A stretch of DNA of 64,000 nucleotides, from the NCBI GenBank assembly GCA_008508345.1, contig QNGE01000865.1, positions 146,274 to 210,273 of the forward strand, given 5' to 3'. The first letter of the stretch is position 1, and each line of letters begins with the position of its first letter. The notes beneath the pieces were generated by a model. That model saw only the letters and a list, made by a program, of their open reading frames with translations. It ran no database searches and had not been told where the DNA came from. Below, in pieces: positions 23,715 through 35,906 of the stretch. Source of the DNA: Paragonimus westermani. Its lineage: Eukaryota > Platyhelminthes > Trematoda > Plagiorchiida > Troglotrematidae. The translations under genes were made by a program, and so were the position numbers.

Positions 23715-24704
23715 AGACCTTCTGTTTTATCGGGGTTTGGACAAGCGGTGAATTGAGTAGATTTCCACCACAGCCTTTCCCTCTTCTAGAAGCCTCCGCA
23801 TTCATATCTGTCAATCGTTCTGATCTTCTCGGAGCATCGAACACTTGCACTACATGGTTTCCTGCTTCCTCTATGGCCTATTTTTCAGTGCTTCGAAACT
23901 GGATTTGGTCAGTGTGTATCCGATTAATCGAGACATCGTGCAGATCAGTAATTTCTACCATTGTGCTGCCTAGCTGGCGAGTGATCAATCCTCTGACAGG
24001 TCACAAATCGTTTCCTCGAAAATATATCACATCCATTGAATCTACACACTAGTGATGCTCTTACGCGCCAAGATTTAAATAGCAACGCTGGGCTGTCTCA
24101 TTGTGCAATGAACTGCGTTCATGTAGTGAAGCAGAAAGTTATTGAGAAACACATCCAGCTCAGCAAATGTTTTAGGATTAATGGAACTCACGGCATTTTT
24201 GAGCGTTTCCAACAGAGTTTCTGTGGCCCCGTTTGAACATGCATGCCGAGGCGTCGTTCACAAGTGACGATACCCAATGCCGTCAAGCCACTGTTTCATT
24301 TCAGCGGAACAAAATTGTGACACGTTGTCTGTCACCAGGACCTGCGGAATGCCTTCACGACTGAAACATTTACGAACTACTTGCATTGTTAATACTGTGA
24401 GTACGAATCAATCAATACCAGAATGTAATATTTACCAAGAAGCGGTCCACAATAGTCTGCGTGCACCCGTTGCCATGGTAGGTAGACGTTTGACCAAGAT
24501 GTCCAATTCTTCGGCCTTGTCTTTATTTTGTGGAGGCAGGAGTGGCAGTTCATTGCAATTGCTCTTGATATCCGAGTTTATCTCCGGCCACCAACACATC
24601 TGTCGAGCCAGGGATTTCATTTTTCCCACGCCCAGGTGACCTTAATGCAAGTTGTCTAATACCGCCTTTCGTAGCGGTGGTGGAATTGTAGCGAGAAGGC
24701 GTCC
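23715..24704 (-). pseudogene. Gypsy A integrase and C-terminal region
   Basis: On the minus strand: GHLGVGKMKSLARQMCWWPE, the H...WW part of the H2C2 zinc domain (24570-24640), then C-N-E-L-P-L. Next comes LVTDNVSQFCSAEMKQWLDG (about 24290-24350), with the second catalytic Asp, and a shifted frame with P-x-x-x-C-S-N-G, the region before the catalytic Glu. The tail near 23770-23990 is basic and broken. Integrase inserts element cDNA into the genome; this copy has several stops and shifts. It is of the K02A2.6-like gypsy type, by resemblance. Confidence 0.65.
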
Positions 24705-25225
24705 AACAAAGCACAATCTTTATTGTCCAAATCGCTAGTCACATGCAACGCGCGCTCTCTCGTTTATGAGTCGCAATTCCAACCCGCAGCACCCCCCGGT
24801 TTCCCTTCACACGTCGTGTGCACTTCTAACCGGTTTACGTGCGTGACCGGTGCCTTCTATCGGAGGGTTTTTCGCTTGCCATTCCTCGGCTGTTTGTCCG
24901 ATTCCGTTGCGCGATGACTCGTCCGGCTGCTCGTGCTGTCCGCCATCCACCCACTGTTGGCCTTGACCGTATTCCAACATCGTGTCGAGATGTTCCTCTG
25001 AATGTTGGAAAAACCACGCCTCCGATCTGGCCGTCTGTCGTATTTCGCCTGCCCTGCCTCGCCCGTTGGTCCGATCCAGTCGAGCGATGACTCATCCGGT
25101 CGCGCACGTTGTCCTTGATCCGATCGCGGCAGGTTTTCGAACGTACCTTCCCCTCACGTTGAGGTATTCGGCCGAGCGTTCGAAAACTCGCACCCCCGAC
25201 CTGGCAACCCACCACAGAATGACCA
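24705..25225. repeat. GC-rich tandem-repeat insert inside gypsy A
   Basis: Gypsy A coding sequence breaks after R-R-D-Q-L-V-I-L (minus strand, about 25225) and resumes at V-G-R-L-L-A-T-I-P-P (about 24703). The sequence between is GC-rich and consists largely of two diverged units with a period of about 170 bp: GCGATGACTCGTCCGG at 24911 and GCGATGACTCATCCGG at 25084. Each unit carries a hairpin with a different stem: TTCCAACAT/ATGTTGGAA (24972-25010) and TTTTCGAACG/CGTTCGAAAA (25134-25186). No TSD was recognised and the insert's identity is unknown. Confidence 0.6.
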
Positions 25226-26036
25226 ATTGATCTCTCCGACACAGAACACCATCAGGTTGTATCGACAACTCCTCTCAGTTCTGGAATAATACTGGGTGTT
25301 TCTTCCTAATATTTAACGAGCAACCCTTGGTCATCGCGGTAATTACCGTGGCATAATAGTTTTTAGTTGTCTTGATCAAGTCCTCTCGGCTTATTGCAAT
25401 AGGTGGCGAAGCAAGCAAACAAGCTTCAGCGGCTGAAAAACTGAAATACTGTGATAAAAAATCCGCCTGAGGAATCTGTTTACCAGGACAATGAACGATG
25501 TCATAGTCGTATGCTGCTAGAACTAGACTCCATCGCTGTATCATTGCCGCTGATGATTTGGCAATTGATTTGTGGGGGTCAAATAAATACTGTAGAGCTC
25601 GGTGATCAGTAACAATTTTTAACCTAATACCGAACAAATATTTATGCAGCCTCCTGACAGCTCAGTAGACTGCTGACGCCTCCTGTTGTGTTTGTGAATA
25701 TCCTTTCTCTGCCTTATTCAACAGACGGGATATGCAAATGATCGGATATCCCTCCTGTTCCCACACAGCACCAATACTAACATTGGATGCATCTGGGATC
25801 AGCGTGCTAACTTTAGACATGGTAGATGGGGTTAACATCGGTTTTTTAATCACAACTCGTATTAGTTCTCGCAGAATGTCGTCTTTTTGAGTCCAAGACC
25901 TTGTTTCTGCTGACTGAACTGCACACAGTGATTGTGCTTTCGTCGAAAAGTTTGGGATAAAACGAGAATAGTACTGCAAACATCCCATTATTGTTCGCAA
26001 CTCATCTTGGTCCCTTGGTGATGTAACGGTAACCAA
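25226..26036 (-). pseudogene. Gypsy A RT thumb, RNase H and linker
   Basis: Two long minus-strand frames cover this part. 25662-26036 reads MGCLQYYSRFIPNFSTKAQS, the L-x-Y-Y-R-x-F-I-P connection of gypsy RTs, then LIPDASNVSIGAVWEQEGYP (first RNase H Asp). 25275-25637 reads KIVTDHRALQYLFDPHKS (the T-D-H block), then RWSLVLAAYDYDIVHCPGKQ and A-D-F-L-S, where A-D-A-L-S is usual. The frames are separated by a stop and a shift near 25640-25660. The reading continues to E-E-L-S-I...D-G-V-L-C before the GC-rich insert. Confidence 0.8.
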
Positions 26037-26480
26037 AGCTTTGTACCAGTCAGGGTCCGGCCTGTATCCTTTATTACATACAGTAAAGCTAAGAAAACTC
26101 AGCTCTTGGGTTTGGAAGACTTTATGGTTATGTTCTTATCTCCGAATCGCTCCAGAAGTGAAAGTAACCTGTTATCATGCTCTTCTGCACTGTCGGCGTA
26201 TATGATTACATCATCTTGATAAACGCGTACTCCTGATAAATCGGTAATTACCTCATCAATCGCAGCCTGGAATATCCCTGCGGATACTTGTAATCCAAAC
26301 GGTAAAAAATTGTAGCGAAATAATTCCCAAGGTGTATTAATCTCATTGATCACCTTGGAATGATACTCCAAGTTAGACCTTATCGAAGATCTAACGCAAA
26401 TCACACTCAGGTAGGGGTAAATGGTTTACGTAATCTGACTTGAGTCAGGTATATAAACAAGTTAAGATTGATGACAGTTG
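26037..26480 (-). pseudogene. Gypsy A reverse transcriptase palm
   Basis: The frame 26099-26404 carries TPWELFRYNFLPFGLQVSAG (the F-x-x-x-P-F-G-L block), then IFQAAIDEVI and the catalytic motif VYQDDVIIYADSAEEHDNRL (Y-x-D-D). A frameshift near 26405 separates it from upstream finger residues. With the neighbouring features this gives RT, RNase H and integrase order on the minus strand. No gag, protease or LTR could be assigned upstream. Confidence 0.8.
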
Positions 26481-26499
26481 CTCTCTTTCATTAGTTCGG

Positions 26500-29400
26500 A
26501 TTAGAAGGATTGGTTCAGTACACTCACCCTCCTTTTGCACCTAATTCTGCTCTAATTATTCATTTCACTAATCATACAAAATATTTGTGAATTTCCGAGT
26601 GGTATTCTCAGGGAAAGAGGAAGCGCCGACCAGCAGTCATGAATTCGTTAGAACTGTCAAAATCAGGAAATTGATTTAAAAACAAAATTGTCAATTCGCG
26701 TTATCAGTAAACAATGTGTATTGAGAGCCTAGAACCGATGGAGGAAGAAGTAGTCGATGCAAATATGTCCAAGAGCTGAACCAAGCTCGAGTCAATTTTA
26801 GGTAACCTTTTAAGGTAGCTTCTGCAGAACAATATCTTCGCCTGCTTTCTCGATGCCTACGCAGAGGCGTGACTTGGCGCTGATACACGATTCATGTTTT
26901 AAACACAGATTCCTCATAGAATACCTTGTTTGTGCGGCATAATTTAGAAACTCAGATTATTGTCAAAACAACTTATAAGCAATGGGCAATTCGGTTGCCT
27001 GATAACGTTTCCCCCAGACACAAAAACTCCATCAGACTGCACCTTATATGTGATTTTCTTCACGACCTCTGTTAAGTTATTATATTACATTCCACAGTTC
27101 TCACGAATTTCTGTACTCTCAGACTGACGGCAGTAGAGCGTACTTACAGCTTGACGCCAAATTCTAATTGTCTTGTTTAGCGTTAGGCGTTTTAACCACT
27201 TATCATTAGTGCTATAGGCATCTTCTAACGAGGCTGTTAATTCAGACTGTCCAACTATGTTAAATCCAGGGTCAGGGGTATCATCATTCACATGTGAAAT
27301 CGATCATCAGCTGATTGAAGTGACGCTGATTCATTTCGACCCACATTGTCTGGAACAGAAACAGCATAAAATGAGTGGCTCTGTTTTATTTCGATTGCCC
27401 TGTTGGACTTCAGCCATGCGACTGGACTCCTGTTAGTTTCAATTCTACTTAAACTGCGTTTCTTCGTTTGCTTGTTGAAACCCTGTTGAGAGGTGCATCC
27501 AGTAACGAAACCGTCAAGAGGGAACACGTGATATCGATTGAATGATTCGATTTCGGTGGGTCGCTCTGTAGTATCCCACTAAGCAAATCAGACTGAATCC
27601 GTGCGATCAAACACTTGTATGTAATCTGAGGTGTTTTCTGGCGGTTGCGTTCTGATGTCCCCTGTATCGTGAACTGTTCTAGAGCTTTGACTGCCATATA
27701 TGATCGTGTCGTTCGACTTGCTCTGCGTCTTGTTGACCATGTGTAGTAATCATTCCACTCTCCGTATTTAGAGCCCCCATGGCCTAATTCTGACTCTCGT
27801 TTCCAATACATGACGTTGCCAAACCTCTTCTTCTTCTCGGCATTTAGGCAAACGATCGACAGCGTAAATGAAAGAGACGCATCTATACACCATCATGACC
27901 TGATTCATTCAATCGCCACGACCGCCATATATAGTCGTTTTGGTTGAATTGCTATCCACCCTGCCTGTCTTTTATGGCAATTGACCGCCATGTATCTTCA
28001 GCCACTAAAATTTCTCAGACCACACGAACCTCACGATTTTCTTTCAACGATTGTGAATACAAATTATTTGTCGTGTTGGACAATGTTGGATAGTGTCATA
28101 ATGAAGGCGTAGAAGATAGCTTAGGAACGAAGTCAATTCACCTTTCAAACTTCGTCAACTCAAAAAGGGTGAAACGCGTTGTTTCTTCCCAATGGTTTCG
28201 TTTCCGAACAAAACACCGTTTACCCTCACTGAGGGGGTGTCTGATTGTTGAATATTTTAGTTTTATGTATCATTGCCTAATATAAGCTTTTCAGATGAGT
28301 AAGCAAACGTTATCCATTGTGTTTGATAAATAACAATTCGAATGACATTTCAATTTCCGGTGTAACACTGTTTGGGCTCCTTGTGAAATGTCATAAGGTA
28401 CGACGGCAGTACAACCATGTGCATTTCTAAAACCGGAGCCAACTGAAAGAGCATTCAGAAACCTGAGTGAAATGTCAACTCGTTTCAACCATAGTGTTCA
28501 CAGTAACACATTTTTGGCGACTTCCACACAGAAAACCGGAGTTCTTCAAAAGCTGGCCATGAATGTTTCTACAATTCACTTGCACGGTGCTTTGATTTCA
28601 TCTGTCAGCACCTGTCAGCCCTCAGTACAAAAGTTCAGCCTAATTGGGCTGAGTTTGACATTCGATATTCATTAGCCACATTACATTCTAGATAAAATTA
28701 CGACTGGAAATTGTCCACAGATTCTGTTGCTTAGTTCGACAGTGTGATGCACCAGATCAAACATACCTGTACCTAAAAACGATGGCATTTGAGATGACAG
28801 TCACAATTTGTTGAAGTAACGCCGAACCAATTCCTTCATCTGCAGCCTGTGTGCATGCGTACTTGTGTGTGGTAGCCACTTTAGGTTTTGTCTTCGAACT
28901 TGATCGGGATATGGAGAACAACCAACACTTATCACGCCCATATCCACCAGAGGAAAAAACGAATACAAAAGTCACTAGCAAGTATGTCACAAGAAACCCT
29001 GTATATCAGCGGCTTAATTGAACCGGTTTTGTTCGAGTCGACGGCATAGTTGCGACCATACTATCGGGCAAAAACGTGGAAACAGATTGGCGCAAGCTCG
29101 CATAAGTTTACGAGCTCTCAATAAGGTACTGTTGACTGTATGTCGTATAATATAACTTGTCAAGCGAATTTACGTCCAGTTTGCTTGGATGTTTAACTAT
29201 CACAGAGTGATAGCCTAGGAAGTAAAGACAACAGGTCTGAATGGCAATTGCAAATGAATGGATGCTCAACCTATCAATTTTCTGTATTGATCAGCGAGAA
29301 GTAAGTAGATCAAGGGTACTACGCTTAGGGAAACAAAATTTCAGATCACTTACTAAACAGTTGAATGAATATTAGTTGTGTACTTGTAGACATCAAAAGA

Positions 29401-31435
29401 AACGGGTCTGTGAACAGATGATGGCATTTCTTCAAATCGCAAAGTGCACGTGGACAGGTTAAAATTGAAGACTTTTGTTCACTTATTTTATCTATTCCAC
29501 TTAATCACGTGAACACTCAAATGGTTTCGAGGTTCAAAGTGTTCGATATACATGATAATGAACTAGGCTTATCTAAACCAACCAGCCCGTATCCTTGTTC
29601 TCCCCTGAGAAAACCAAAATACGAAACCTCAACCATGCGACTGATTTGAACCCGTCGAGACTCTCACTGCGAGCTACTTTACTCAGCGATTGGTCTGTCA
29701 TGCTAGTATCAAGATACTATTTAATAGAGCAACACGAATTTCACTATCAGTTTCCTTGAATAGTGATGCGGAAGTGCAAAAGCATTTGTCCACTGAATTG
29801 TGATTGCACTCACCATTTATTCGGAACAATCGGTTTTTCGAACAAGTTCACTTTAATGGTAAATGGTAGACTGGCTACGTGGGCAGATAGAAAAAACGAA
29901 CCATTATGCGCTAGCCAGCAAGGTATGAGAGGCAATGGCGACAGTTGGTAGTACGGTAACTTCAACTACTTATATTCCCGTAATAAACTTGTGGCGAAGG
30001 TTTATTTGACAAAACAGGACCTGCTGTAATTATCAATTGAAACCTAGTATTGACCCCTTGTCTATATACCCCTGACCCATGCTGTGTTACCATCCGCTTC
30101 GTTTAGCTGCTTATGTCCAGGCTACCTACGAAAGTTCAGGGACATCACGGAATAGGAAATATTGAGGAGGAGGAGTGAACAAAAGATAGTCACGAAACGA
30201 CGAGGAGAAAGGTGCCACCACAGTGTTGGGCAAAAAAGAGTGGATATGCTGGATGCTTTGACAACTCTTCAGCAAAGGGTTGATGAGCAAGCAGAAACGG
30301 GCACTCCAGGCACAGGAATTGTAAGACGGTAGGGAACTCACGATTTTCAAAAATCCCCTTGAAGGCTACAATACCATCCACTTCCTAAAAATGGAATAAT
30401 ACCGTCAGTTAATGATTCGCTCAATAATTTCCGCATTATTGCATATATCTACATTATTTCTGCATCCACATATTATCAGACGACCACTTACGCGCGGAAA
30501 CGACCGAACAAGAATATCGAAACCGACACACATTGTCGTCGTTCTTACTTATCCGCCAAATATAACGAACATATATCTGTCAGAAGCACACATTCTGGTG
30601 ATTTTAATTTCTCCACCAGGTACCGAAGTAAGAAAGTGGAATACGTGGTGATAATTTTTTGCTCGCGACGGCTGAAGAAATCACAGTCTATAAGTAGCAT
30701 TCATGGAAATAATTTCGCTTTAACTCTTAAAAGTTGCTCTTAAGGATGCTAAGAGCAGCCGTAGTTTGATAGCCACTTACATTGATCAAGCAGTTGAAAT
30801 CTGAAATTTGGTCAAAAGATGAAGTTAGCAATGGATTAATGACAAACATACGCAGTGAACCATTTTCCTTTGACTTATTTATTCGATAATCCATTAAGTA
30901 GCTGTTGACAACTGGGGTGAGGGAGTTGTGGTGTACTATTTACAACAGTTAGGTGAAAACGAAATGTGTTCTGTTACAGTGTGGGCAGGTGTTTAGATTG
31001 TGTGACAGCTTTCGGTTGGTGACAAGACGTTAGTCAACGTCATGTGTTTGTTCTATTTAGTGTTCACTCTTGCCGTGCTTAAGCTAGTTTGGTATTGCTC
31101 CTACTGAATGTCCCTAGTTTTATCCTGTTGAATGAATCCGCCGGTAATTAGGAAAGGATATGTTTTTCATAAACCGAAATGATTAAACGGTGCCTGATGC
31201 GGGGTTTGATATTGCAGTCAGAAATACAGCCTGACATTCGTGTCAACTTAAAGCAAGTAATGAAAGTTTTGTTTAAGACCAAAAGTCAGCTTAGATGCAT
31301 TCTATAGTCACAGCGCCACCAGCTAGGGTTAAGAGAATTGAAGTCTATGCTTGATTATAAGCTTGGGTAAAATCGAAGGTTGAAAAGTCATGAAGTACAC
31401 TTACTAGAAGTGCAACGATTTCGGCAATTAGCTCA
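26500..31435. other. Long stretch without a recognisable gene
   Basis: Minus-strand frames at 27085-27811 lie upstream of gypsy A and could be its decayed gag/protease, but no cysteine knuckle or D-T/S-G motif is visible. The rest (27.8-31.4 kb) has only short frames. A tRNA-like box B (GGGTTCAAATC, minus, about 29650) lacks a properly spaced box A. Confidence 0.5.
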
Positions 31436-31439
31436 CGGG

Positions 31440-31800
31440 TTCGAGGTTGCAGGCCCAAGTCGATTTGTCCGTGTCGATGTTCGGCAGTTTACTATTGACC
31501 TGAAAGGCAATCACTAAAACAGGGTGTAGCACCAATCTTGGCGAGTACAGAAAGTATGAAGAACGGAGTAAAATGCTAGTCCAATAGAACAGAGTAAAAC
31601 ACCAATCTGACAGTTCTTTAAGTAGGTAGTAATCAGATAACAAATTTCAATGGAAACTTCTTCCAGTGGTAGATAACCCACACTATTAAAAAACTTGAAC
31701 CGTCTCCAGCGGCATTATGCACTCTGCCTAGCTTCACTAGTGCCCTTCTTAGTCTTGTGTCCTCATGTCTAAATATAGGCGGTACATATTTAGCGACTAT
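31440..31800 (-). repeat. LINE 3' end, diverged
   Basis: Follows the same order as the tails at 53490 and 39120: a consensus running from CTGAAAGGCAATCAC through GGGTGTAGCACCAATCT to ACAGAAAGTAT. The C-terminal coding region follows (TTCTTTAAGTAGGTAGTAATC; CTTCCAGTGGTAGATAACCC). It is 5' truncated at about 31800 and clearly older than the copies in the 35-60 kb cluster. Confidence 0.7.
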
Positions 31801-32214
31801 AATAAATGATATTTTGATAGTCGCATTCATGTGTACATTTTCTATGATTTTGGTTTTGTACCTACTTTTGTTTTAGTCAAGCTACCCATTTTGTAACATC
31901 CGGCCCGGGGCTAAAATCACAACTCGCTCCGTTCCTTGCTAGCTTGACGTGTCTCTCTGTACTCTCTATTTTCCAGGGGTCGGCAATAATACACGAAGTC
32001 AACGCGCTGAGACTTGGCTTTTCATTTTTGATCGATTGTCGATAGTGATAACTGACAGGGTTTTATTTTGTTGGATCAGTTCCAACACATAGCCTCAAAT
32101 ATGTGGCATTATTTGCGGTGGTCGTCGACCTTCTGGGAGTCATTCAGAATTACTTCCACTTGCACCCGTTTGCGTACATGGATAACATGAAATTCTTCGT
32201 CCGATATAAAGAGA

Positions 32215-32748
32215 TCACTGCAAGTTCCTGGTGCTGGGTAGGGCTGTTTTCTTGGTTTCAGCTTTGGAAACAGCAGTTTTTGGTGCTGGTGCAAATAAAA
32301 CCCCATAGTTAGTGACAAAGGTGTGGCGAAATTGGTAGAGGCTGCTTCTGTGCGCTACGGACAGGGCACTGCGATGTATAAGCATTATTCGCGCATTCCA
32401 ACAGTAGAATTGGATGTCCGTTGCCGCACTGATAACCGCTAATGTTTGCTGGGCTGCTGCTAGATTTCGGGCAGCAATCTTGACCGTTAAAAAGGGTCTC
32501 ACAGAAATGTGATCAACAGTTTCCTCACGAAATGTTTCGAATGATTTACAAAAAGAGAAGTATTTTTCACTTTTCACATGGACATACGTCAGGGGTCGTC
32601 CGCGGCCCACTTCGGCTGTGGTGAGAAACTGATAAAACATCGGGCCACAGTGAGAAGACCTACTTGTGGCGATGCGCTGTGTGCATGGCATCGATAGTGA
32701 ACACGTTAGGAGAGCGTCTGAAAAGCTTAATTTACTAATTTCGTGCAA
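32215..32748 (-). CDS. Hypothetical 177-codon ORF, unrecognised
   Basis: This is the longest open frame between 11 and 34 kb. It is not hydrophobic overall and has no membrane segment, repeat or zinc motif that I can see. Its C-terminus is Ala/Lys/Thr rich. No splice-site pattern or neighbour gives a context. It may be a chance ORF, a degenerate element ORF or a real exon; I assign no function. Confidence 0.2.
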   Translation of the reverse strand: MHEISKLSFSDALLTCSLSMPCTQRIATSRSSHCGPMFYQFLTTAEVGRGRPLTYVHVKSEKYFSFCKSFETFREETVDHISVRPFLTVKIAARNLAAAQQTLAVISAATDIQFYCWNARIMLIHRSALSVAHRSSLYQFRHTFVTNYGVLFAPAPKTAVSKAETKKTALPSTRNLQ

Positions 32749-32749
32749 A

Positions 32750-34825
32750 CCGTATGTACGCGTGTCGATTACTGTCGATTAACTATCCTCTTTTATTGTA
32801 GGCACTGCGTCATTGATTTCTATATGGCCGGGTGTTTGAGGCCTATTTTCTACATCAATACGCGCAAACCGAATAATTTATTGTAGGAAATTTCAGCCGA
32901 TGGCAGCTGTTGCAAACACCTGTAGCGGTTTCGCAGTTATTACAAACATCGACAGCATACTGCTATAATTTAGCAACTTAGATGCTGTAATAGCACGGGT
33001 GCCTAGAGTCATTTACTCCTCTTACTGTGAGGCGATGATATGTGAGATGCGCATCAAAAAAGAAGGCACATACAGCGTGATGTTACTCCGGAGTAAATGG
33101 GCTAACAACCTAGCTGCTTTTGAACCCAGCGACATAAGGAGCGATTGGTAGCATGTGCCGTAAGAACGGTGAAGTTGAAAGTGCATGAACTTAACTCACT
33201 AACCACATCAAAATTCATGGCTTTCAATCTTACGTCGCCTGTATTTCGTGCAGTGACAAGCCATCCACTACGTAATTATGATAGTCCTCACACCCGTATC
33301 CCCATATTTCAGGCTTCCGTTGCTCGAATTTATGCTAGGAACAAACACTAACATAACGCTACAATCCTTCACACGCCTATCGAGAGAGTCTTCAAATTTG
33401 TTCAAGTTCGGAAGCTCTAGATCTTGTAGCGAATCTTAGCAGCCGCGTAAACAACCTATTACCTGAAATGGAATGAGGCGTAACAGCCACTTTCACTTAA
33501 ATAAACCGATATAAAGGAGGTATCGATGCAAATATTATCAGTCTCCAACATAACTCAGTTAAATATCCACCAAACGTCAAAAGCAACTTCAACGAAATAC
33601 TCATGCATGCGGTCATAACGGACAACGCCGAGAATTTCGACCTCCGCGCTAGGGTCAGGGACAGGGCAGCTACCGGTCGGTTAGAACAAACGCTTCACAG
33701 CTCGTGCATATTTTCTTCACAAAAATTGACCATTTTCAAACCTTTGAGCGATGCCACTGAAATACAATGAAATATTCGAAGATGTATTATCATGTCGCAT
33801 TTTACTAGCCAAGGATTTTACTAGTCAAGGGTAGTTCACAACACTTTATCGAGCACTGTGCATTGTTTCATTCACGACTAGTGATATATCGGTCACGCGA
33901 CACAAGAGGCATTTTAAAAGACAGCCATGGCGCGTTCATCCGCTTTGAGGTCAGCACGCTTGGATTATTGCTAGCAGAGACATGTTTTGCACTCCATGTC
34001 CTTCTGAATTCCGCTGGAACTACTGCATTGACTGAAGATTTGTGTTCCACTAACAATATTAGGTCTAGCGCTGGTCCTTGTTATACAAAGGCCAAAAAGT
34101 TGCGTATGGTTGCAATATTCCGGGTAGCTCACTGGGTCCTTCAAGAATAAATGGTGGGGTGGCGAGTAGTCTATTTTTGATTATCTACTGTCGAGTGGAA
34201 TGTGAAACATTGTGCGTCATCGTGGTTTTCGAGTGGGCATAATCAACAGCAATCTGTCACACAAATGTCTAAGATAGTTTTGAATAGCGGGGAAACTGTG
34301 TAAGGAGACTGACCTACGAGTCAGTCAATGAGTAAGGGGACTGAAAATTATTTGGCTGCAAATCTGCAAGTTGTACAACCAGACACAGTTGGGGGTAAGG
34401 AAGGTTGTGTGGTTAGCTTGATAGTGAGTAATTGAAGACAGAGGGTCCACCTGACCAGCCTTCACATATGAAAATCAGAGTTATCCAAATGAAGACTGAG
34501 CATACACCTGACCCTAGACTACTGACAACAAGAAAAACACTTTGTTGACTTTATCAAGGTTTGTTGCGTTATCTTGAGATTGCTGAGGTTTGCTTGATGT
34601 TGAAAGGTGGCCCTACGCTTTGATGTCTTCCCCAAATGAAATACATTACGCATTCTTGTTCTTACACCACATACTTTGACCGTGTCGATTACTCCAATTC
34701 AGTCCGAGCCATGTAAACTTCTAAATGCCGGAATTATACATTTTTTCTTCCGTGGTTTTGCTAGAGTAACCTTGATTCCCGTCGTTTCTCAATGCGTGAA
34801 CAGTCGTTTTGCTCTGATAACACGA
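32750..34825. other. No recognisable gene
   Basis: A 95-codon frame (33863-34150, plus) is unrecognised. A 16-bp imperfect direct repeat, TTTTACTAG(C/T)CAAGG, sits at about 33799-33830. No other signal. Confidence 0.45.
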
Positions 34826-34830
34826 ACCTT

Positions 34831-35510
34831 CCCCGAATTGACAAGCGCGCATTTCGCACGCTTCACAGAGTCTACATAAGACCATTGCTCGAGTATGCCA
34901 ATCAAGTCGTCTACACCGGTTTGAAGAAGGACATACTCGCCATTGAACGTGTCCAGAGAGTAGCCACTAAAATGGTCACTGGCTTATGGAATCTCTCCCA
35001 CGAGTCTCGCCTTGAAATTCTCGATCTTCATCCGCTTGAGTTTCGTAGACTCCGCGGCGAATTAATTCTTACACACTTTCTCTTTAGCACGGGACTCGTG
35101 CAACAATTCTTCACCCTAGTAAGTGATAACAGTCGGAGAGGTCACGACAAGGAGCTCTGTGAGCTTCGACTTCGGACCATCATAAGGCAACAGTTTTCCT
35201 CTTATAGAGTTATCAACTACTGGAACGACCTACTACTAGAGCTTGCTAGCTGCTCTTCTAAGGACCGTCTCAAAGTGTTATTAGATTCTCACCTACTTAA
35301 TAAACCGTTAAATTAATAAGTTATCCTGTTCTGCTAGATTATTATTTAATTCTGTTCTTGGTACTTTCTGTAACTCCCGAGAGCGGTGCTACATCCCGTT
35401 TCCAATGACTGCCTTTCAGGTCAACAGAAAACCGCCGGACATCGGAACGAACAAACTGACTGGATCCGGGCAGATTGGGCCCCAAGCCTCGAACCCATGT
35501 AAAAATCGCT
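34831..35510 (+). pseudogene. LINE ORF2 C-terminus and 3' tail (5' truncated)
   Basis: From IDKRAFRTLHRVYIRPLLEY through QRVATKMVTGLWNLSHESRL and LHPLEFRRLRGELILTHFLF to LLDSHLLNKPLN and stop (35316), this is the thumb and C-terminal part of the CR1/jockey-like LINE ORF2. The family 3' tail runs to about 35510. The element begins abruptly at 34831. It is identical over its length to the reverse complement of 53480-54159 (inverted duplication). The reading frame is undamaged. Confidence 0.85.
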
Positions 35511-35514
35511 GAAA

Positions 35515-35900
35515 TCGCTGAAATCTGACCAAACCAATTACCACTTGGTTGAGTAGATCAACCCGTTTCATCGTCCACCATTGTTGATCAATGCCTGGTT
35601 GCCAATTTGTTGTGCGGGCACTTTCTTTTTTTGATTTCTGAGGATTTTCACATTTGAGGTAAGAGACTCAATTTTCTTGTACATTGATTCAATTAGTACC
35701 GTATTAAATCCAGCCATTACGAGCGCCTTCTCGTTGACCTTTTCGACGATAGATTATCTCTGTCGTTGAATATTGAGAGAAGTTCACCGGATCAACAGAT
35801 TACGCGTAACTCGGCGTGAACTTGAATTGTTACCGATCGGTACAATAGGCGGCACTCAAAAGACACCTGAGTACTCTAAATACGTACTAAGAAACCTGAA
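35515..35900. other. Unassigned spacer between LINE tail and gypsy B gag
   Basis: No motif. Contains a short ATCGCTGAA tandem. Duplicated in inverted orientation at 53090-53475. It could hold a gypsy B LTR or leader, but no TG...CA pair could be matched. Confidence 0.4.
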
Positions 35901-35906
35901 GAGTGC

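Noticed and set aside
24835..25242. Arg-rich 135-codon minus ORF and several GC-rich plus ORFs
   Set aside because: They are overlapping frames through the GC-rich tandem repeat and carry no motif; open frames are expected in such composition.
29630..29680. tRNA-like box B (GGGTTCAAATC) on the minus strand with TAGCTCGCAGTGAGAG upstream
   Set aside because: Box A to box B spacing is far too short for a tRNA or SINE head and no SINE body follows.
31894..32097. TGTAACATCC...TTCCAACA stretch as a possible LTR
   Set aside because: No second copy, no primer binding site and no gag downstream.
32215..32748. 177-codon ORF considered as a novel gene
   Set aside because: No domain, context or splice evidence; kept only as a low-confidence feature.
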